Shown piece by piece: positions 8,730 through 17,716 of a stretch of 64,000 bases of DNA. Source of the DNA: Armatimonadota bacterium (GTDB taxonomy: Bacteria; Armatimonadota; Fimbriimonadia; Fimbriimonadales; Fimbriimonadaceae); the NCBI GenBank assembly GCA_027451905.1, contig DAIDHV010000001.1, positions 38,667-102,666 on the forward strand, in the 5' to 3' direction. Each line of letters starts with the position of its first letter. Within the stretch, counting starts at the first letter, position 1. The position numbers and the translations under genes are program-made. The notes below the pieces were generated by a model that saw only the letters and a program-made list of their open reading frames with translations, searched no databases and was not told the origin of the DNA.

Positions 8730-10103
8730 ATGAAATGGCGCAAATCTTGGAGTTGGTATGCGCTGTATGTGCTTCTTCTTGGATTCATTTGTTGGCACTT
8801 TCAGGTTCACAATCCCTACGCCCTGGTTGATTCAGACACGGTTAAAATCATTCACGGCATCAAATTAAATCCCAATTTTTGGCTTTGGTGGCATCACGAT
8901 TGGCCCCTTGCCAATCATTTTTACAGGCCACTTTCTACATTGGCTTTCCAGTTGGATTTGGCTCTTTACCACCATAATCCCGTGGGATGGGATCGGACCG
9001 ATTCGATCTTGGTTTGTCTATCTGTGCTAAGCCTGGGCTGGTTTATGGCAGAACTCACCCTTAACACGATCGTTGCCGCCCTTTCAACAACCCTGTTTGT
9101 GGTTTGGGTGCTAGATTACGGAAGCATCATTGCAGGCTGGGTTGGATACATAGCCCTTGGAGCACTCATCCTTGGAGCCGTTCGGCACCGGTTGGCATGG
9201 CGCTACTACCTCCCTGCCTTTTTGGTTTGGACCTGGGTTTCCCATGAACTTTTTGGTATTTCAACTCTTTACTTTCGGTCGGAAGGTTGGATACCAGGCA
9301 GAACCGCAACAACAATGACCATTTTTGCGTTTGTGGCGATGGCTGCTTTTTCTAAATACTGCCGAACAGGTCCTTCTCGCAAACTACCCAATTCACCAAC
9401 TGCTCTTGACCGACCGGCAACAAAGAGTACGGTTCAATCGGAAGAAGGGCTTCCCAAGGGAAATTGGGTTTGGCTCATCATTTCGGTTATCTCCACAATG
9501 GCTGCCTTGGCGTGTTACGAGCAAGCCGTCATGGTTCCCCCACTTCTGGGGCTCATCGCGGTTTACTGGCACTTCAAGGGCAAAAAGGCACCGTGGTGGA
9601 CGGCTTCACTGTTTGCTGCCGTGCTTTGCCTTTACGTCGCCGTTCACCTCATCTATGTTCCCCACCAGGCTTCAACTTACTACAACTGGCAAAAGCGGAC
9701 TTTAAAAACCTCGGCAATCATGTTTCAAAGGTATTTTTTCTTCCCTTATCTGCAATTCCAAAAGGTTTGGGTTCAGTTAACAGGAGGCATTTTGCTTTGG
9801 CTCTTTGCAACCCCGTGGCTGGCTTCTCTTAGTCTCACCGCGTCCATCGTCGCCATGTGGCAGGCCAAAAGAAAGTGGCTCTTGTGCGGGTTTGGATGGC
9901 TCGGCTCGAGCCTAGCCTACCTGCCAATGACATTCTACAAAGACTTTGGCCACTACCATTATTGGCCAATGGCGATTCGCACCCTCGGAGTCACCGCCTT
10001 AGCGTGGGTTGCGGTTGATCTCACAATTATCGCTGTTTCGCCCCCAGCCGTCCAAGCTCCGCCACGATCAAATCCCGCACCTGGTTCGCTTCATCATCAG
10101 TAA
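8730..10103 (+). CDS. polytopic membrane protein, glycosyltransferase-like
   Basis: A 457-residue protein with about nine to ten hydrophobic segments. After the first segment comes HFYRPLSTLAFQLDLAL, a pattern common in bacterial membrane proteins related to lipid-linked-sugar (GT-C type) glycosyltransferases. A hydrophilic loop around residues 205-245 is poorly conserved-looking. It follows the zincin gene by 11 bp. Its last 77 bp overlap convergently with the 3' end of pheT; the C-terminal tail there is Pro-rich and may not be functional. Substrate unknown. Confidence 0.68.
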   Translation: MKWRKSWSWYALYVLLLGFICWHFQVHNPYALVDSDTVKIIHGIKLNPNFWLWWHHDWPLANHFYRPLSTLAFQLDLALYHHNPVGWDRTDSILVCLSVLSLGWFMAELTLNTIVAALSTTLFVVWVLDYGSIIAGWVGYIALGALILGAVRHRLAWRYYLPAFLVWTWVSHELFGISTLYFRSEGWIPGRTATTMTIFAFVAMAAFSKYCRTGPSRKLPNSPTALDRPATKSTVQSEEGLPKGNWVWLIISVISTMAALACYEQAVMVPPLLGLIAVYWHFKGKKAPWWTASLFAAVLCLYVAVHLIYVPHQASTYYNWQKRTLKTSAIMFQRYFFFPYLQFQKVWVQLTGGILLWLFATPWLASLSLTASIVAMWQAKRKWLLCGFGWLGSSLAYLPMTFYKDFGHYHYWPMAIRTLGVTALAWVAVDLTIIAVSPPAVQAPPRSNPAPGSLHHQ

Positions 10104-12054
10104 ACGTCGCCCCATGCTTGCGAAATGTCATAGCAAGGGCAAGACTATGACTGCCCGCGTCAATGCCGGGCCCTTCGTAGACGTCAAATAGCCACAAAGA
10201 CTCCAACAATTCGCCTCCTGCCCTTCGTACAACTTGCTCGATATCAGAAAACAAAACCGACTTGCTGATGGAAATGGCAATGTCTCTTCGGATAGAAGGC
10301 GTACGGCTAATCGGATGGTATTCGACCCGCCGTTCAACCCAATCCCCATAAACAAGATCAACCTCCGCCATGATTGTTCCGATCGGCAGTCCCATTTTAT
10401 CGGCGATTTTAGGATGAATTTGGCCCAAACTTCCCGAGACAGTGCCGCTAACTTTAGCTTGCCTATGGCTGTGAAACCTTGGGTCTTTGCCCGCTGAGAA
10501 TTGAAGCTCTCCAAAAATAGATTCAAGGATAGATTTCGCCCAAAAGAAGTCAATTGGCTTCGGAGAATCTTGCTTGCGGTCAGGCGGCTCGACTGGGCCA
10601 AAACCAAGAAATCCAAATGACTTTAGGGATTCGTAACCATCAGCTGACTTGCGAAATATTGGCCCAAGTTCAAAAAAGGGCTTTCCAGAAGGAGCGTTTC
10701 GTAAGACAGAAGCCGCAAGCCCCGGCAAAACCGAGTTGCGGACGAAAGTCGTTTCTGGAGATGCTGGATTTTGCACCCTTACCGAATTGTGATGAGGATC
10801 GAATAAGGGGCTTTCGCCAACCAAGGAATGAGTCATGGCTTGGTCCATTCCGCTCATCAGGGCCTTCTTGATAACGCCGTCATGCCATTTGTATTGGCCA
10901 AACAACCCGCCGACGGTGGCGACACCATCTGGCATCTGTTCTGGAATTCTTTCGTAACCCAAAACTCGGCCAATGTCTTCAATAAGGTCTTCCTCCAGTT
11001 CCACGTCAAATCGCCAAGATGGGACCTTCACTTCATGGTAACCCTCCTTTTCTGAAACTTGAAAGCCGAGCTTTTCCAAGGCACGGATGGCTTCTGTTGT
11101 TTCAAACTCAAAACCTAAAAGCATCCTGGCTCGGTTGAGGTTCAGGCTAATAGATCGTGCAACAGGCTGTTTATCGGATGAAAAAGACTTGGTTATGCCG
11201 GTTAAAATGGCCTCTTTTTGACCCGATAGCTCTACGAGTTCCGCAACCCGATTCAGAGCCACAGTGACTAAATTAGGATCAACCGATCGCTCAAATCGAT
11301 AGCTAGCCTCTGTGCTAATCCCCACCTGTTTACGGGTTGACCTTATCGATTGGTGATTAAAGTGTGCGGCTTCCAAGAGCACCTCAGAAGTTGTGGAATC
11401 GACCTCCGTATTTTCACCTCCCATAATGCCAGCAAGGCCAATCGGCCCCTCGCCATCAACAATCACCATGTGGTTTGGCTGCAATTCTCTTTCCGTTCCA
11501 TCTAAGGTCTTTAGCAATTCCCCTCGTCTAGCGCTGCGAACGCCAATGTGCCTTTGCCTCAATTTGGTTAGGTCGTAGGCGTGCAAAGGTTGCCCCACTT
11601 CCAACATCACGTAATTGGTCAGATCAACTAAAAGGCTGATTGGCCTCATTCCTGCTTGCCTTAGTCTTTGCTGAATCCAGTCCGGAGAACTGCCGTTTTT
11701 GATCCCCTGGAAGCCACGGAATCCAAAACAATCACATAGTTCTGTTTCGACGGCTAAAGTCACGCTGAGCTGACTGGAATCGTCTTCATCGCCCCGGATA
11801 AAGCCTTCAACCGCATTTGTGTAGAGGGTTGTAGGCTGACTTTTGGGCTCTTTAGCCAAGATTTCTCGGGCTAAGCCAAGTGCAGATAGTCCGTCGCCGC
11901 GATTGGAGCAAACTTTGATTTCCAGCACCGTGTCCCCTTCAATCTCTTCTGTACCCTCCACTTCAAAACCGGCCATCGTCAAAAGGTCGCACAACTCTTC
12001 TGGGCTAAGTTTGGTGTGGACAAAGTCCCTTAACATTAAATACGGAATCTTCAA
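10027..12054 (-). CDS. pheT: phenylalanine-tRNA ligase beta subunit, short form
   Basis: The beta subunit of the alpha2-beta2 enzyme that charges tRNA-Phe. At 675 residues it is about 120 shorter than the usual bacterial protein. B1 runs directly from MKIPYLMLRDFV to VLEIKVCSNRGDGLSALGLA, so the B2 (EMAP/OB-fold tRNA-binding) insertion is absent. The B3/B4 editing region, B5 (WRFDVELEEDLIEDIGRVLGY) and a C-terminal FDX-ACB domain (RRDIAISI to the end) are present. The start is a TTG at 12054 because the family N-terminus begins there; AAGGAA precedes it. It follows pheS by 15 bp. Confidence 0.94.
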   Translation of the reverse strand: MKIPYLMLRDFVHTKLSPEELCDLLTMAGFEVEGTEEIEGDTVLEIKVCSNRGDGLSALGLAREILAKEPKSQPTTLYTNAVEGFIRGDEDDSSQLSVTLAVETELCDCFGFRGFQGIKNGSSPDWIQQRLRQAGMRPISLLVDLTNYVMLEVGQPLHAYDLTKLRQRHIGVRSARRGELLKTLDGTERELQPNHMVIVDGEGPIGLAGIMGGENTEVDSTTSEVLLEAAHFNHQSIRSTRKQVGISTEASYRFERSVDPNLVTVALNRVAELVELSGQKEAILTGITKSFSSDKQPVARSISLNLNRARMLLGFEFETTEAIRALEKLGFQVSEKEGYHEVKVPSWRFDVELEEDLIEDIGRVLGYERIPEQMPDGVATVGGLFGQYKWHDGVIKKALMSGMDQAMTHSLVGESPLFDPHHNSVRVQNPASPETTFVRNSVLPGLAASVLRNAPSGKPFFELGPIFRKSADGYESLKSFGFLGFGPVEPPDRKQDSPKPIDFFWAKSILESIFGELQFSAGKDPRFHSHRQAKVSGTVSGSLGQIHPKIADKMGLPIGTIMAEVDLVYGDWVERRVEYHPISRTPSIRRDIAISISKSVLFSDIEQVVRRAGGELLESLWLFDVYEGPGIDAGSHSLALAMTFRKHGATFTDDEANQVRDLIVAELGRLGAKQR

Positions 12055-12069
12055 GTTTCTTTGTTTTCC

Positions 12070-13065
12070 TTAATTGAATTGAGACAAAAACCTTCGGTCA
12101 TTATCAAAAAAGTGGCGTAAATCTTCGATCCCGTATCTCAGCATTGGCATCCTTTCGACTCCAAGTCCGAATGCAAAACCCGAATAAACCGAAGGGTCAA
12201 TCCCATAATGAGCAAGGATCTTAGGATGAACTAATCCGGCGCCACCTAACTCTAACCACCGCCCATCCGCAAAGCGAGGCGTCGAAATGGCAAAGTCCAC
12301 TCCAGGTTCCACAAACGGAAAAAAGTCGGGCCGAAACCTTGTTTTTGTCTCCGATCCAAAAAGCGTCCTTGCCAGCTCCGACAAAACCCCTTTAAGGTGA
12401 GCCATGGAGACCCCCTTATCAACCATAAAAGCATCGATTTGCATAAAAGTGTGGCCGTGGGTGCGGTCAACCGCTTCGTTTCGATAGCACCTGCCAATTG
12501 TAAAGTTGCGAATTGGCGGCTTCTTCTTCTCAAAGACTCGACCTTGCAACGCGGTTGTTTGAGTCCTCATGACGTGGTCTGCATCAATGTAAAACGTATC
12601 TTGGTCATCCATTGCAGGATGGCCCGGTGGATAGTTGAGAGCGTCAAAATTATAGCGAAACTCCTCAAGATCAGGGGATTCGAGATATTCGAATCCTAGG
12701 CCCGTAAAGAATGACTTTAGATCTTGAATTGTCAATTCCAAGACGTGACACAGCGGTTTAGCCCGCCTTCTGCCTGGAAAGGTCACATCAATGGATTCAG
12801 ACGCCATGATTTCGCTCAGTTCGAGGTCGGCAATAGCATCATGTTTTTCGTTAAGCAGGCCCTGAACCCTAGATTTGGCTTCATTCAGCTGCTGCCCGAA
12901 GGCGGGGCGTTCCTCGGCAGGAAGAGAACCTAGCTGTTTCATAAGAAGGGTCAGCTTGCCCGACTTGCCCAAAAACTCCAATTCAATTTCTTTTAGATCG
13001 CTTAGCCGTTGGGCTTGTTCTAACTTAGCCTGTGCCTCTGCCACTGATTCCGAAATTGAACTCAT
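12070..13065 (-). CDS. pheS: phenylalanine-tRNA ligase alpha subunit
   Basis: The catalytic subunit of phenylalanyl-tRNA synthetase, 331 residues. A short N-terminal coiled coil (residues ~1-85) is followed by the class II core with HPAMDDQDTFYI, motif 2 (RNFTIGRCYRNEAVDRTH), and motif 3 (GFAFGLGVERMPML). It lies just upstream of pheT in the usual pheS-pheT order. A TACAAT element lies 7 nt before the ATG, suggesting an almost leaderless operon message. Confidence 0.97.
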   Translation of the reverse strand: MSSISESVAEAQAKLEQAQRLSDLKEIELEFLGKSGKLTLLMKQLGSLPAEERPAFGQQLNEAKSRVQGLLNEKHDAIADLELSEIMASESIDVTFPGRRRAKPLCHVLELTIQDLKSFFTGLGFEYLESPDLEEFRYNFDALNYPPGHPAMDDQDTFYIDADHVMRTQTTALQGRVFEKKKPPIRNFTIGRCYRNEAVDRTHGHTFMQIDAFMVDKGVSMAHLKGVLSELARTLFGSETKTRFRPDFFPFVEPGVDFAISTPRFADGRWLELGGAGLVHPKILAHYGIDPSVYSGFAFGLGVERMPMLRYGIEDLRHFFDNDRRFLSQFN

Positions 13066-13078
13066 CCATCAAATTGTA
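13063..13078 (-). promoter_or_regulatory. leaderless-type -10 element (TACAAT) for pheST
   Basis: On the reverse strand TACAAT occupies 13073-13078, then 7 nt, then the pheS ATG at 13065-13063. The predicted transcript would have a leader of about one nucleotide. No phenylalanine T-box or attenuator is visible upstream. Confidence 0.55.
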
Positions 13079-13227
13079 CCGAGCCACCTTTTTTGCAATT
13101 GAAATGTATTAGTTTCACACCAATCTTTACTCTGACCTGCTGTTTAGAAAGGAATCGTAAAATTTCTTTAGAAAGATTTGGTGAATCCTCGCCAAAATAC
13201 GGAATAGGGATTAAGGAAGCGCGGACC

Positions 13228-13253
13228 TTGAAAACATAACCGCTCGTTTTCAA
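13228..13253. repeat. 7-bp inverted repeat upstream of fliL
   Basis: TTGAAAA at 13228-13234 and TTTTCAA at 13247-13253 form a perfect inverted repeat with a 12-nt spacer in the 216-bp gap between pheS and fliL. It may be an operator or hairpin in the flagellar operon leader. No sigma-28 or sigma-54 promoter is evident nearby. Confidence 0.35.
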
Positions 13254-13281
13254 ACCGTAGCTTCCTCAATTATTTCAATCC

Positions 13282-13872
13282 ATGTCAGAACCGGCCGCTG
13301 AACCCGCCAAGAAAAAAGGAGGCAAACTCCCCGTTATTGTCATTGCCGTTGTACTGCTAGCGGCAGGCGGATTCTTTGGTTTAAAAATGAAAAATGGCGG
13401 CAAAGGCAAAAAGCCCGAAGTCAAATTGAGCAAAGCCAAGCCAATGGATCTCAAGGAATTCCTCGTGAATTTGCAAGACCATAATGTTTATTGCCGCACA
13501 GAAATCAGTCTTGGCCTTGCCGAAGGCGTTGACGAAGCATCTCTGAAAGATCAAACTCCCGTGATCAGAGACGCAGTCAATGGTGTTTTAGAAAGCGAAA
13601 CTTTGCAGCAAGTGTCCACCGTAGCTGGCCTCAAATTACTCAAGCAGCGGTTGGCCAGGCACATCAACAAGGCCTTGGATGAAGTGATGGACAAGAAAGA
13701 TCCAGCTGCCGATACGGCTGCCAGCAAAGATGCTCCGGACGCGAAATCGGCCAAGGCCGATTCCAAGCAAAAGGGTCAATCCAGCCAAGATGCGGCTCCC
13801 ACCCACCCCGATTGGGACTCACAAACCGGTCCCGTCCTCAAGATCTATTTTGATAGCTTTGCTACCCAGTAG
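13282..13872 (+). CDS. fliL: flagellar basal-body-associated protein FliL
   Basis: A 196-residue inner-membrane protein next to the stator. It has a short basic cytoplasmic N-terminus, one transmembrane helix (LPVIVIAVVLLAAGGFFGL, residues ~17-36), and a periplasmic domain with the FliL pattern: DLKEFLVNLQD, an EISLGL strand, and TPVIRDAVNGVLES. It is followed by a long Ala/Lys/Asp-rich insertion before the final VLKIYFDSFATQ, the usual C-terminal strand; the insertion makes it longer than typical. First gene of the flagellar cluster. Confidence 0.85.
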   Translation: MSEPAAEPAKKKGGKLPVIVIAVVLLAAGGFFGLKMKNGGKGKKPEVKLSKAKPMDLKEFLVNLQDHNVYCRTEISLGLAEGVDEASLKDQTPVIRDAVNGVLESETLQQVSTVAGLKLLKQRLARHINKALDEVMDKKDPAADTAASKDAPDAKSAKADSKQKGQSSQDAAPTHPDWDSQTGPVLKIYFDSFATQ

Positions 13873-14213
13873 CTATTGCCTTGCAATCTAGAATCTCAAC
13901 TTCTTCCACCCTCGTTCATTTTGTATCAGGCAACGCGTCATCCGCACTCCTGTTGCCGTCGCGCGGAGATGCACGCGATGCATTTCACCTTCAGCCTCTT
14001 GCCAACCGCTGACAAATCAGTCAAGGAAAGGTTTTCCCAGAGCTTCGGCGTATTCAAAGCCCCTGACAGGGCTTGCACAGACTTTGAGGCTTCAAACCTC
14101 AACCACTTTCCTAACTTTTAGCAAGATCACCCTGAAGAAATTGCTTGGATTGCCAATACCAAAACTGATAGCCTGGTTTAGCAATAGCAAAGAAACCCGG
14201 CAAGTGCAGTTTA
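13873..14213 (+). other. 341-bp gap between fliL and fliM with small hairpins
   Basis: No convincing gene is present. Two short perfect hairpins lie side by side: AAGCCC/GGGCTT at 14057-14074 and TTGAGG/CCTCAA at 14084-14102, with a weaker GGAAA/TTTCC just upstream. They might be processing sites or attenuate transcription between fliL and the rest of the operon. A TTG-initiated frame at 13876-14121 lacks any coding features. Confidence 0.4.
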
Positions 14214-15245
14214 ATGGCGGATATTTTTTCACAAGAAGAGATCGAATCCCTACTTGGGTCTTTGGCTCAGGAGTCGATACCGCCCTCTGGAGGCGAAGAA
14301 TCCAGCGGCAGGGGCGGAGCCAATGTTGGCTCGGCTGCCAAACGAGCCGAAAAGTTTAGCCTGCGGCCAGACGCCACCTATGAGCTTTACGATTTCCGCC
14401 GACCCGATAAGTTCTCCAAAGATCAACTCAGAACACTGCAAATGCTGAACGACACGTTTGCGAGGCTTGCAGGATCGGCACTTTCCGCAACCTTCCGCGC
14501 ACCCGTCAATGTGGACCTCATTTCCTTAGAGCAAGTTCCCTTCGAGGAGTATTTGCGCAACATCGGCCAGTCTGTCTTCACCATTATTTCCCTTCCGCCC
14601 TTATCTGGCCAAGCCGTTTTAGAAATGGAATTCGGCCTGGTTTTCTTTATGATCGATCGGATGCTAGGCGGACCGGGCAAGGCCATCGACCGAACAAACC
14701 TCACCGACATCGAAAAACCGCTCGTGAGGCAGATTATCGAAAGGCTTTTTGGCGCCTTAAAAACCGCTTGGGAAGGAATTGTTGTGGTGAACCCCGCCAT
14801 TGACGGTCTAGAAACCAGTTCTCAGTTCGTCCAGATCGCCCCTCCCGGTGACATCGTCATCACCATCCTTTTTGAAGTGAAAGTTGGGAATCAACGCAAT
14901 GCGATGAGCCTTTGCGTTCCCTACCTGCTTCTTAAGCCGATCACGGCTAAACTCAGTGGCCAGCGCTGGTTCAACAGCGGAGTCCTGAAGCAAAGCAATG
15001 CCAATCGCCGAGCCATCACCACCGAATTAACAATGGCGCAAGTTGATTGCTCGATCAATTTGGGCTCTACCAAAATGAAAGTCCAAGACTTTCTTGAGCT
15101 CGAGCCAGGCGCCCTCCTGAGACTCAATCAAAAAACCAAAGAAGACATCCAGTTCTGCGTTGAGGACGTTCCCAAGTTTTTTGGAAAACCAGCTTTACAA
15201 GGTAAGAACCTTGTTTTTAGTGTCACCCAATCCCTAGAAGATTAA
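14214..15245 (+). CDS. fliM: flagellar motor switch protein FliM
   Basis: A 343-residue C-ring protein that binds phospho-CheY and sets the direction of rotation. The N-terminus has the CheY-binding peptide (SQEEIESLLGSL), followed by the CheC-like middle domain (LNDTFARLAGSALSATFRAPV; LEQVPFEEYLRNI) and a C-terminal SpoA domain (LELEPGALLRL). Length is normal. fliN begins 2 bp after its stop. Confidence 0.95.
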   Translation: MADIFSQEEIESLLGSLAQESIPPSGGEESSGRGGANVGSAAKRAEKFSLRPDATYELYDFRRPDKFSKDQLRTLQMLNDTFARLAGSALSATFRAPVNVDLISLEQVPFEEYLRNIGQSVFTIISLPPLSGQAVLEMEFGLVFFMIDRMLGGPGKAIDRTNLTDIEKPLVRQIIERLFGALKTAWEGIVVVNPAIDGLETSSQFVQIAPPGDIVITILFEVKVGNQRNAMSLCVPYLLLKPITAKLSGQRWFNSGVLKQSNANRRAITTELTMAQVDCSINLGSTKMKVQDFLELEPGALLRLNQKTKEDIQFCVEDVPKFFGKPALQGKNLVFSVTQSLED

Positions 15246-15247
15246 CC

Positions 15248-16144
15248 ATGCCAATGATCACCGAAGAAATACTCTCCCAATTCCAAAGCCACTTTGAGAC
15301 AATTTGGTCTGAACTATCGAAGTCGGTTTCAACGGCAAGCGGAAAGCAGGTTGAGTTTCAATCTGTACAGGTTCAAACCCTCACTCCGTCCGAAGCTGTC
15401 AATGCGGTTAGCGGGCAAGCTCTTACCATTCAATTTGAGTTTACAGGCCAAGCCCCCAATGCCCAAGCCTTTGTCATTCAGGGTGATGCCATTAAGCTGG
15501 CAGGTGCTGCGCTTGCAGAAGGCGAAGCTCCCGAAGATGAAGAAAGCGTTATCCCCGAAATTCGACCTTCTTTAGAAGCCATTGTTCAGGGATTGTGTGC
15601 CAGCCTTGGTACGGCGGCAGGGACTTCCCTGATTGCCAGTGATCTTGCGATTCGGTACCAAACTTGGGTCATACCCGCTCAATGGGAAGGCAAGCCTGAA
15701 GTCTTAGAGGTTTCCATTGAGATGTCGGTGGAAGGCAAAAAGATTCCGGCAAAGTGGATTGTAGATTTGGCGACAATCGAATTTACACTAGGAATTTCGA
15801 CAGCCGATTCCCCATCCAACGAAATCCCGTTTGAACAAATTCAAGAAGGAGCAAGAGCCAGAGAGCTTGAAGCAGCCTCTGGTCTTGACCGCCTGATGGA
15901 CATTCCCCTTGAAATCAGCGTGGAGCTCGGAAGAATGAAGCTGATGGTTCGAGAAATTGTGGAACTGGGTCCTGGCTCAATTATTGAAGTCAACAAAGCG
16001 GCCGGCGAGCCAGTCGACGTGCTTGTCAACGGTCGGCTTGTTGCTAAGGGCGAGGTGGTTGTTATTGAAGACAATTTTGGAGTGAGGATTACAGAGATTC
16101 TCAATCGAAGCGATCGCCTGAACAGAATCAGCGAAGTTGCATGA
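15248..16144 (+). CDS. fliN: flagellar motor switch protein FliN (FliY-like, long form)
   Basis: A 298-residue C-ring protein. The last ~80 residues are a SpoA domain (DIPLEISVELGRMKLMVREI, then NGRLVAKGEVVVIEDNFGVRI), the hallmark of FliN. The preceding ~200 residues resemble the CheC-like domain of FliY, with an acidic linker (EGEAPEDEES). The two CheC phosphatase helices do not show a clear conserved D/S-x3-E-x2-N signature, so phosphatase activity is doubtful. It overlaps fliO by 4 nt. Confidence 0.9.
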   Translation: MPMITEEILSQFQSHFETIWSELSKSVSTASGKQVEFQSVQVQTLTPSEAVNAVSGQALTIQFEFTGQAPNAQAFVIQGDAIKLAGAALAEGEAPEDEESVIPEIRPSLEAIVQGLCASLGTAAGTSLIASDLAIRYQTWVIPAQWEGKPEVLEVSIEMSVEGKKIPAKWIVDLATIEFTLGISTADSPSNEIPFEQIQEGARARELEAASGLDRLMDIPLEISVELGRMKLMVREIVELGPGSIIEVNKAAGEPVDVLVNGRLVAKGEVVVIEDNFGVRITEILNRSDRLNRISEVA

Positions 16145-16689
16145 AAAAGGTTTTGAGTGCCGGTTTCGGCTTGCTTTGGGTTTCTTTGGCCTCGGCTTCT
16201 CCAACCAACCAGCTTGGAACCAAGCCTGGCGGAACATTTCAGACGGTCCAACCGGCTCAAATCGGCTTCCTGCCTATTTTACAGTTGCTGGCTGCGCTGG
16301 CGTTCGTCACCGTCTTACTAAAATGGGTCTTGCCTAAGTTTGCTGACCGCCTCAACAAGAATTTTTCAAAGAAAGCAGGACAGCTGATTTCAATCGAAGA
16401 AACCACATCCTTTCCGGGTGGAAACATTTTGGTGGTCAAAGCCAGGGGCAGAACCTTGCTTTTGGGCTCTTCTGGAACCCATATTGCGATGCTTGCTGAT
16501 CTGACCGAGATTCCAAAAGAGAGCCCCAGTCAATTCGAAGAGACCCTCCAAAAAGTCGAGGCCTCGTCCTCAATGCCAACTTCTGTCCTTGATCCCGCCG
16601 AAGCCCTCTTAAGGCTTAACCGACTGCAGATTCAAGACAATTTAGAAAACTTCAGCGTCGGCGCACCTCATGGAGCCACCCTCCAGTGA
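16141..16689 (+). CDS. fliO: flagellar biosynthesis protein FliO
   Basis: A 182-residue membrane protein that helps assemble the FliP pore of the flagellar export gate. It has a cleavable-type N-terminal segment, a second hydrophobic helix (ILQLLAALAFVTVLLKWVLP, residues ~43-63), then a small soluble domain with GGNILVVKARGRTLLLGSSG, the typical FliO beta-rich core. It lies directly upstream of fliP and overlaps both neighbours by 4 nt. Confidence 0.85.
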   Translation: MKKVLSAGFGLLWVSLASASPTNQLGTKPGGTFQTVQPAQIGFLPILQLLAALAFVTVLLKWVLPKFADRLNKNFSKKAGQLISIEETTSFPGGNILVVKARGRTLLLGSSGTHIAMLADLTEIPKESPSQFEETLQKVEASSSMPTSVLDPAEALLRLNRLQIQDNLENFSVGAPHGATLQ

Positions 16690-17426
16690 AGCGAGCCCTA
16701 GTTGTCCTTGCACTTTTGATTGGCATCATTGCCGCAGCCCACGCTCAGGCTCTGCCAATACCACATGTCTCCATCGACATGGGAGGTAAAGGCGGCAGCA
16801 ACGATGTTTCCTCGAGCCTCGAAATCATGGCTCTGCTCACCATTCTGAGCTTGGCACCTGCGATTCTGATGCTCACAACCGCATTCACAAGGATCGTTAT
16901 CATTCTCAGCTTTGTCAGAAGCGCGCTAGGCACTCCAACCATCCCACCTAATCAGGTCATCATTGGCCTTTCCCTCTTCTTAACCTTCTTTGTAATGGGG
17001 CCAACCTACAACCAGGTCAACCACGACGCCATCCAACCCTTGTTGGCCAAGAAGATAACCCCAGAAAAGGCCTTCCAAAACGCCTCGGTTCCGATGAAAG
17101 AGTTTATGTTAAGAAACACTTACCAAAAGGACTTATCCCTCTTTATGAACCTGCGCCACGAAAAAGCGGCGACCCCTCAGGACGTTGACATCGTCACCCT
17201 CGTTCCTGCCTTTATCACCAGCGAGCTTAAGACCGCCTTCATCATTGGTTTTTATGTTTTTGTTCCCTTCATGATTATTGACCTCATCGTGGCTAGCACA
17301 TTGATGAGCATGGGAATGATGATGCTGCCACCTACGATTGTGTCTTTGCCCGCCAAAATCCTAGTCTTTGTTCTCGCCAACGGTTGGGGGACTCTTATCG
17401 CTGCAATTGTCGCAGGGTACAGGTAG
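16686..17426 (+). CDS. fliP: flagellar export gate protein FliP
   Basis: A 246-residue core pore protein of the flagellar type III export apparatus. It has a signal peptide (ALVVLALLIGIIAAAHA) and the family signatures FTRIVIILSFVRSALGTP, NQVIIGLSLFLTFFVMGPT and FVPFMIIDLIVASTLMSMGM. Starts inside the fliO stop. Standard length. Confidence 0.96.
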   Translation: MKRALVVLALLIGIIAAAHAQALPIPHVSIDMGGKGGSNDVSSSLEIMALLTILSLAPAILMLTTAFTRIVIILSFVRSALGTPTIPPNQVIIGLSLFLTFFVMGPTYNQVNHDAIQPLLAKKITPEKAFQNASVPMKEFMLRNTYQKDLSLFMNLRHEKAATPQDVDIVTLVPAFITSELKTAFIIGFYVFVPFMIIDLIVASTLMSMGMMMLPPTIVSLPAKILVFVLANGWGTLIAAIVAGYR

Positions 17427-17437
17427 CGGAGCCCTCT

Positions 17438-17716
17438 ATGGATCAAGGATATGTCCTGCAGATTTCAAGGCAAGCCATGGAAGTTGCCCTCATGGTTAGC
17501 CTGCCTATGTTGGCGGTGTCGCTATTTGTTGGCATTTTGGTTTCTGTATTCCAGGCCGCAACCTCGATCCAAGAAATGACTCTCACCTTTGTTCCCAAGC
17601 TTATTGGGATGGCAATTGTCATCGTTTTCATGGGGTCTTGGATGCTTACAACCTTGGTTTCTTTTGCCCACTTTTGCCTTGTTCAGGCTGGTAATGCCAA
17701 TATCTTCAGCGGATGA
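17438..17716 (+). CDS. fliQ: flagellar export gate protein FliQ
   Basis: A 92-residue protein with two transmembrane helices, a component of the FliPQR export pore. The conserved VSVFQAATSIQEMTLTFVPK is present. The start is placed at the ATG at 17438, 11 bp after fliP, because the upstream in-frame region has no FliQ similarity. It overlaps fliR by 4 nt. Confidence 0.94.
   Translation: MDQGYVLQISRQAMEVALMVSLPMLAVSLFVGILVSVFQAATSIQEMTLTFVPKLIGMAIVIVFMGSWMLTTLVSFAHFCLVQAGNANIFSG

Noticed and set aside
9325-9832. Two long forward frames inside the polytopic membrane protein gene
   Set aside because: They are alternative frames of one gene whose own frame gives regular transmembrane helices.
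13876-14121. 81-residue TTG-initiated frame between fliL and fliM
   Set aside because: No ribosome site, odd composition and two hairpins inside it; better treated as non-coding.
15841-16260. 139-residue reverse frame opposite fliN/fliO
   Set aside because: Ser/Ile-rich antisense product of the coding strand; flagellar genes explain the region.
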